From Ditylenchus dipsaci (Eukaryota > Nematoda > Chromadorea > Rhabditida > Anguinidae), in contig SADC01001288.1 of assembly GCA_004194705.1 (NCBI GenBank), forward strand, positions 434,001 through 498,000: a stretch of 64,000 bases of DNA. Direction: 5' to 3'. The translations under genes were made by a program, and so were the position numbers. Of the stretch, positions 59,907 to 64,000 are shown one piece after another. The notes beneath the pieces were generated by a model, which did no database searches, was not told where the DNA came from, and saw only the letters and a program-made list of their open reading frames with translations. Position 1 is the first letter of the stretch, and each line of letters opens with the position of its first letter.

Positions 59907-61771
59907 ATGATTTGGATTGCAATATTCATTTGTGTTACTTTTTGTACAACAGCATTAGCTCAAGTTCACATAAAGGAGGAAAACGGTCAGTTCTTACAGT
60001 CAATAAATAATGAAGGGAAACCAAAGATGAAGCAATCGGTCATATTTTAGTTAATTTTTTTTCTAAAAATACGGATTTTTTCGTAGAAAAGTGTCCGAAA
60101 ACAACTTTTTTATAAAGTCGTTTTTAGCATATAAAAAATAACTTAAGAGTCGTTTGAACACGGCGTTGCATATATTATAAAATGCACCACCCAGTTTTGA
60201 CACACAAAACAACATGGGTTAAATTTCCTCTTTTTACATTTTTTAGTTTTCATTGTGAAATTTTTAAATATTTGGCTTTTTTTAAATTAAATCAAACAAC
60301 TTTATAGAGCAACCTTTAGGCTATGCGATGCAGCTCACAACGAGACTAGGTCATAACAAAATTCAAAATTTTCCATATGGCCGAAATTTTTGGTGACTTT
60401 TGGGGTCGGAAAGTTATCCCAGTTATGGAACTGCCTTATTGCTCACGTTTTAAATTTTCACCATTCATAGTTTTGGGCTCATACGAAATGACAAATTTTG
60501 AACTTTCTTTAGAGCCCAAAACAAAGAATGATGAAAATGGCAAACATGAGCAATAAGGCAGTTCCATAACTGGGATAAATTTCCGACCACAAAAGTCACT
60601 AAAAATTTCGGCCATATGGAAAATTTTGAATTTTGTTATGACCTAGTCTCGTTGTGAGCTGCATCGGACAGCCCAAAGATTGCTCTATAAAGTTGTTTGA
60701 TTTAATTTCAAAATAAGCAAAAAATTTAAAAAATTTCACAATGAAAACTAAAAACTATAAAAAGAGGAAAATTTAACCCATGTTATTTTCTGTGTCAAAA
60801 CTCCAAAATTCTATGTAGCAACACCAATTTTACTTCTCAGTCTGTAGCGCTGAATCTCAGATTTCTTTCAAGCCCAAATTTGCTAAAGTACCACGAAAAT
60901 TTATTGTAAAAACAAACAATCTGAAAAGTTTATAATTTTCAGTCATTTTTTGCCCAATCCTTATATGTTTTAAATTTTGGGTCCTGCCACGAAAACTCCT
61001 ATTTCCGATTTTTGCCAATTTGACACGCCTTGCCTATAACTGAACAAGTAAAGAAAACAGTACTGCCTATAAAACTGAATTTAAAATTTGTGGGCAATTT
61101 TGAATCTTTTCCGCGTTAAACAAAGGAAGCAAAAACAGTTTTAACGTTAAAAGTCAATAATTTTACCGTTGAGCAGAAGGTTTCTTAATTGAGCGACACT
61201 TTATTTCCAAAATATACAATATTATCAATCTAAATGTTGTACAAATTAGGAGTTTTAAAATTTGTAGAAGCTGCCAGAGATGGGTCCACAAAAGCTATTG
61301 CAATAACCGATGAAGTGGACCACCTAGCCACAAAATCCACAAAACAAGGAAAAAAAGAATCAGAGGACGATGACTACACTGATTTTAACAATAAGCCAAT
61401 TAAAAATAGTAAGTCTGAGCAAAAATAGTTCTGGGTCATCAATACTGCTTCATTTTACAGGTATGCACTCGACTGCAAGTCCACACGAATCCAGTGAATT
61501 CATTCCCACCCTAGCATCCAAGCCTACCAAACCAAAGATTGTCAAGACCACAGTTATACCCACAAGACCAGTGGGTGGATACCCCCTTAGAAAAGTGGGC
61601 TACTACTTCCAACATTATCCCTATGACAAATTGCCAAGATTCTACCAACTAAATCCCCACCTGCACTATATATACCCTCAGCAATATGAGCATGCCAGAT
61701 GGGACTACTCTCCACAATATAACTCAGGTGGATTTATGCCAGATATTAGGGTGATCAAATGCATATTTTAG
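59907..61771 (+). CDS. Secreted Tyr/Pro-rich protein, family not recognised
   Basis: Three exons, 59907-59985, 61250-61408 and 61461-61771, together 182 residues in an intact frame, both introns in phase 1. Exon 1 encodes a signal peptide, MIWIAIFICVTFCTTALA, with likely cleavage before QVHIKEEN. The mature protein has a Lys/Asp-rich middle (KQGKKESEDDDYTDFNN) and a Tyr/Pro-rich C-terminal half with GYYFQHYPYDKLPRFYQLNP and HLHYIYPQQYEHARWDY. No cysteine pattern or known domain. Such proteins are often cuticle, tube or adhesive proteins, but that is a guess. The first intron is 1.26 kb because it contains a palindrome (60216-60792). Confidence 0.8.
60216..60792. repeat. Palindrome in the first intron of the secreted-protein gene
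   Basis: Arms TGGGTTAAATTTCCTCTTTT and the mirror, near-perfect over about 250 bases each, including CGAGACTAGGTCATAACAAA. The outer sequence differs only slightly between arms. Confidence 0.88.
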
Positions 61772-61925
61772 GCAACAACTACTACAATCCTCAATTGTTG
61801 GGTGTTTATGGATAACCAGGATTTTGTTTATTTCTTTTTTCTATACTTGTTAATTAGTGTTTTCATAAAAAAACACTTTAAGATGAACTTCTAAATTTCT
61901 ATCTTTCTGAAGACACCGTATTTAT
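61772..61925. other. 3' flank of the secreted-protein gene
   Basis: No AATAAA within the first 50 bases; AT-rich. No other feature seen. Confidence 0.3.
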
Positions 61926-62595
61926 ACAGACTATTCTGGACCGGTATACCTACGACCGGATACACATTATGACCGGATAAACTTTTAAATTTTTTTGAAA
62001 AATGACTAAAAATCTAAATTTAAAAAACAAATTTCGGCATTAGTAGCGAATACCCCGCCCCTTCCCAAGAATCCGACCTTTAAAAAATGCTGTAACTACC
62101 CTTGCAAACAACAAGTTTAGGCTTAGCCCTTAGGCTTGGAGGTAGACCAGCGTACGGAAGTTGTGACTAATAAAGAGTTTGCGCACATTTTCCGGGGTCT
62201 GGGACATAAATTTGGGTACTTTTTACTAAAGTAAAAAAGGTGAAAATCGTTGGAGGGGGGGGTATTCGCTACTAGCGTCCAAATTTCTCAACAGGACTAA
62301 AATTGCCATGTGGATGTGGCTGAATTAAACGAAAACGCAATTGAAATGGATGAAGCTTGTAACCCCGCTAACATCCCATTGTTTGAACTATTTTAAACTT
62401 ATTGATTTATTGTATGGTTGATAATTTGTTGTTTTTTTTTAAAAATTAGATGTCCAAGATTCATATACAAAACTTTTTTTTTGATATTTTTAGATTTTTT
62501 ACAAAATCAAATGGGAAAGTGTATCCGGTCGTAATTGTATCCGGTCGTTGTATCCGGTCATATTGTATACTCGTAGGGCAGTATTCTGGACCCTT
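61926..62595. repeat. Nested palindrome, GTATCCGGTCGTA phrase
   Basis: Left end CAGACTATTCTGGACC with ACGACCGGATACACATTATG phrases; right end GTATCCGGTCGTAATTG phrases three times, then CAGTATTCTGGACC. An inner element with GCGAATACCCCGCCCCTTCC mirrored by GGGGGGGGTATTCGCTAC lies at about 62040-62275, with a TTAGGCTTAGCCCTTAGGC tract. Confidence 0.82.
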
Positions 62596-62867
62596 GTGTG
62601 ACGAGAAAGGTCGAAACTGAAAAATGCCATCTTTTAGCTGAAAAGTGCTGTCTTTTTTTGTTTTAGTCAAAGAGGTAAATATCTAAACAGGTTTTTTTAC
62701 AGCTTCTTTACAGATTTGTTATTTGTGACTAGGGGTTGAATTACGGTCAATTTAAAGTATGGTCTCGAAGGTCAAACTTATTGTGGACATTCTTGAATAG
62801 GTAAAGTAAAAAGTAAATTTGTGGGCACTTGTTCACTTGGGCGGTGCGCATTTTTTAAATTTTTGTA

Positions 62868-63182
62868 AATCGTGCTTAAACGGCTACTAAGTAATTTTTA
62901 TGTGCTTGAAATGATAAAAAAAGCTGTTTTCTAACTTTTTTCCACATAAAAAACCAATTTTTGAGAAAAAAAAAATTTTTGACCAAAATTTGACCAGAAA
63001 CTTGATTTGCCTTGGTCCAACCAAGGAAGAAAGTCAAACATTGGGCAATTTTTTTTCTCAAAAAAAAAAAACGATTTTTTATGTGGAAAAGTGTTAGAAA
63101 ATAGCATTTTATCGCTTTAAGCACATAATAATTACTTAAGAGTCGGTTAAACACGATTTACAAAAATTTACAAAATGCGCCC
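62868..63182. repeat. Palindrome with CAAGGCA-type word at its centre
   Basis: AATCGTGCTTAAACGGCTAC mirrored by AAGAGTCGGTTAAACACGAT. Centre TTGCCTTGGTCCAACCAAGG. Confidence 0.85.
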
Positions 63183-63299
63183 CTGTCACCTATGAGCAAC
63201 CTGTAATAAGAAGTAGCATTTCCATATTGGAAAAAGTTTCGTATAATTTCGCATAATTTCAATGGTTCCATTGCAAACAACACAACATAATTTCTAAAA

Positions 63300-63518
63300 A
63301 GTGCGGATAATTGACGCTACTGTCATACCCCCTCCCCCAATCATTTTTTGAGAGTACCTAAAACCATAGTTTTTTAAATGCTGAAATTAGTACGGGTTAT
63401 CCCTGAGCCTATTGCCTAGGTCCTAAATTCTAAGCCTAAGGGCTAAGCCTAATTCTTAAGCCTGAAAATTATTGGGGAGGGGGGGGGCTATATTACAGTA
63501 GCGCAGGATAATTTCCGA
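63300..63518. repeat. Palindrome with TTAGGC-like core
   Basis: GCGGATAATTGACGCTACTG mirrored by CAGTAGCGCAGGATAAT. Next layer CCCCCTCCCCCAATCATTTT. The core has CTAAGCCTAAGGGCTAAGCC. Confidence 0.8.
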
Positions 63519-64000
63519 ATGCCCTGATAGTTGAAGAGGTTGTCAAGTTAACCCTGCACGGCTGGATTGTTACATGTGACAATACAGGTGCTTTGGAATG
63601 TGCTCTACACGAAAGGCAAGAAAAATCGAAACTTCAATTACAGAGCAACAAGCTATAGCCAATTCGAGTAGAGAGGTCTCAAAAAATGGGTTGTTTCATA
63701 AATTAGGCCATAAATTCTATTTTTCCTGCGGTCACCCAAGCAACTTTACACTCGTTTTGTAGCTGAAGAAGAAAGTTATCCAACGACTGAAATTAAAAAA
63801 TTATTGTCAAATTTCGAATTCCACTCTACCGTTTGGTCGACTCAATCGCTCAAAATCACACCCTAGATTCGTCAAAAGCCACTGAAAATCAGTTTTTCGG
63901 TGATTTACTGAATAAGTGATAAACTTTTTTCTAAAAATTAATTAGAATCCCACCATGATTGGCTAAATCGTTCAGAATACCATACGGAACCATTTAGAAC
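63519..64000. other. Window end, nothing recognised
   Basis: No exon or repeat recognised. Confidence 0.3.

Overview
This is eukaryotic, almost certainly animal, DNA. Every gene is split by GT-AG introns, most acceptors read TTTCAG or TTTTAG, many introns are only about 50 bases, and one locus encodes a homeodomain plus CVC domain of the Vsx/Chx10/ceh-10 type, which is known only from animals. The taxon cannot be fixed from sequence alone. Degenerate TTAGGC-like tracts and UUUCAG-like acceptors would suit a nematode, but this is a weak inference.

Layout. 0.7-5.3 kb (+): four tandem fibronectin type III exons, three with a WSxWS motif, followed by one possible further exon at 7.1 kb. 7.4-13 kb: repeats, a tRNA-like sequence split by a hAT-type element, an inverted-repeat element carrying a Ser-rich ORF, and two minus-strand exons of an unrecognised gene. 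13.55-15.79 kb: an almost intact pogo/Tigger-like transposon. 19.8-44.2 kb (-): a gene of about 21 exons for a DNA polymerase theta-type helicase with no polymerase domain seen. One of its introns holds a complete Vsx homeobox gene (24.7-30.2 kb, +) and another holds a small CCHC-knuckle gene (40.8-41.9 kb, +). 47.4 kb (+): ribosomal protein eS27 (RPS27). 52.4-55.8 kb (+): fumarate hydratase in 20 exons. 58.4 kb (-): a saposin-like exon. 59.9-61.8 kb (+): a small secreted protein gene.

Most of the rest is inverted-repeat DNA. At least four element groups recur: (1) TA-flanked elements with CAGTC tips and a conserved inner box; (2) TA-flanked elements with CCGTA...CTCTAATA tips, which match the tips of the transposon at 13.55 kb; (3) hAT-like elements with TAGGG tips and 8-bp target duplications, some nested in each other; (4) long palindromes whose arms are tandem runs of a short degenerate phrase, with a different phrase in each element. 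A 19-base word, CAACAGGGGGACCAAGGCA, recurs in many otherwise unlike palindromes.

Single-base deletions at short homopolymers break otherwise well-conserved reading frames in at least six separate genes or ORFs. This looks like uncorrected long-read consensus error rather than gene decay. Gene models below are given with those breaks noted.
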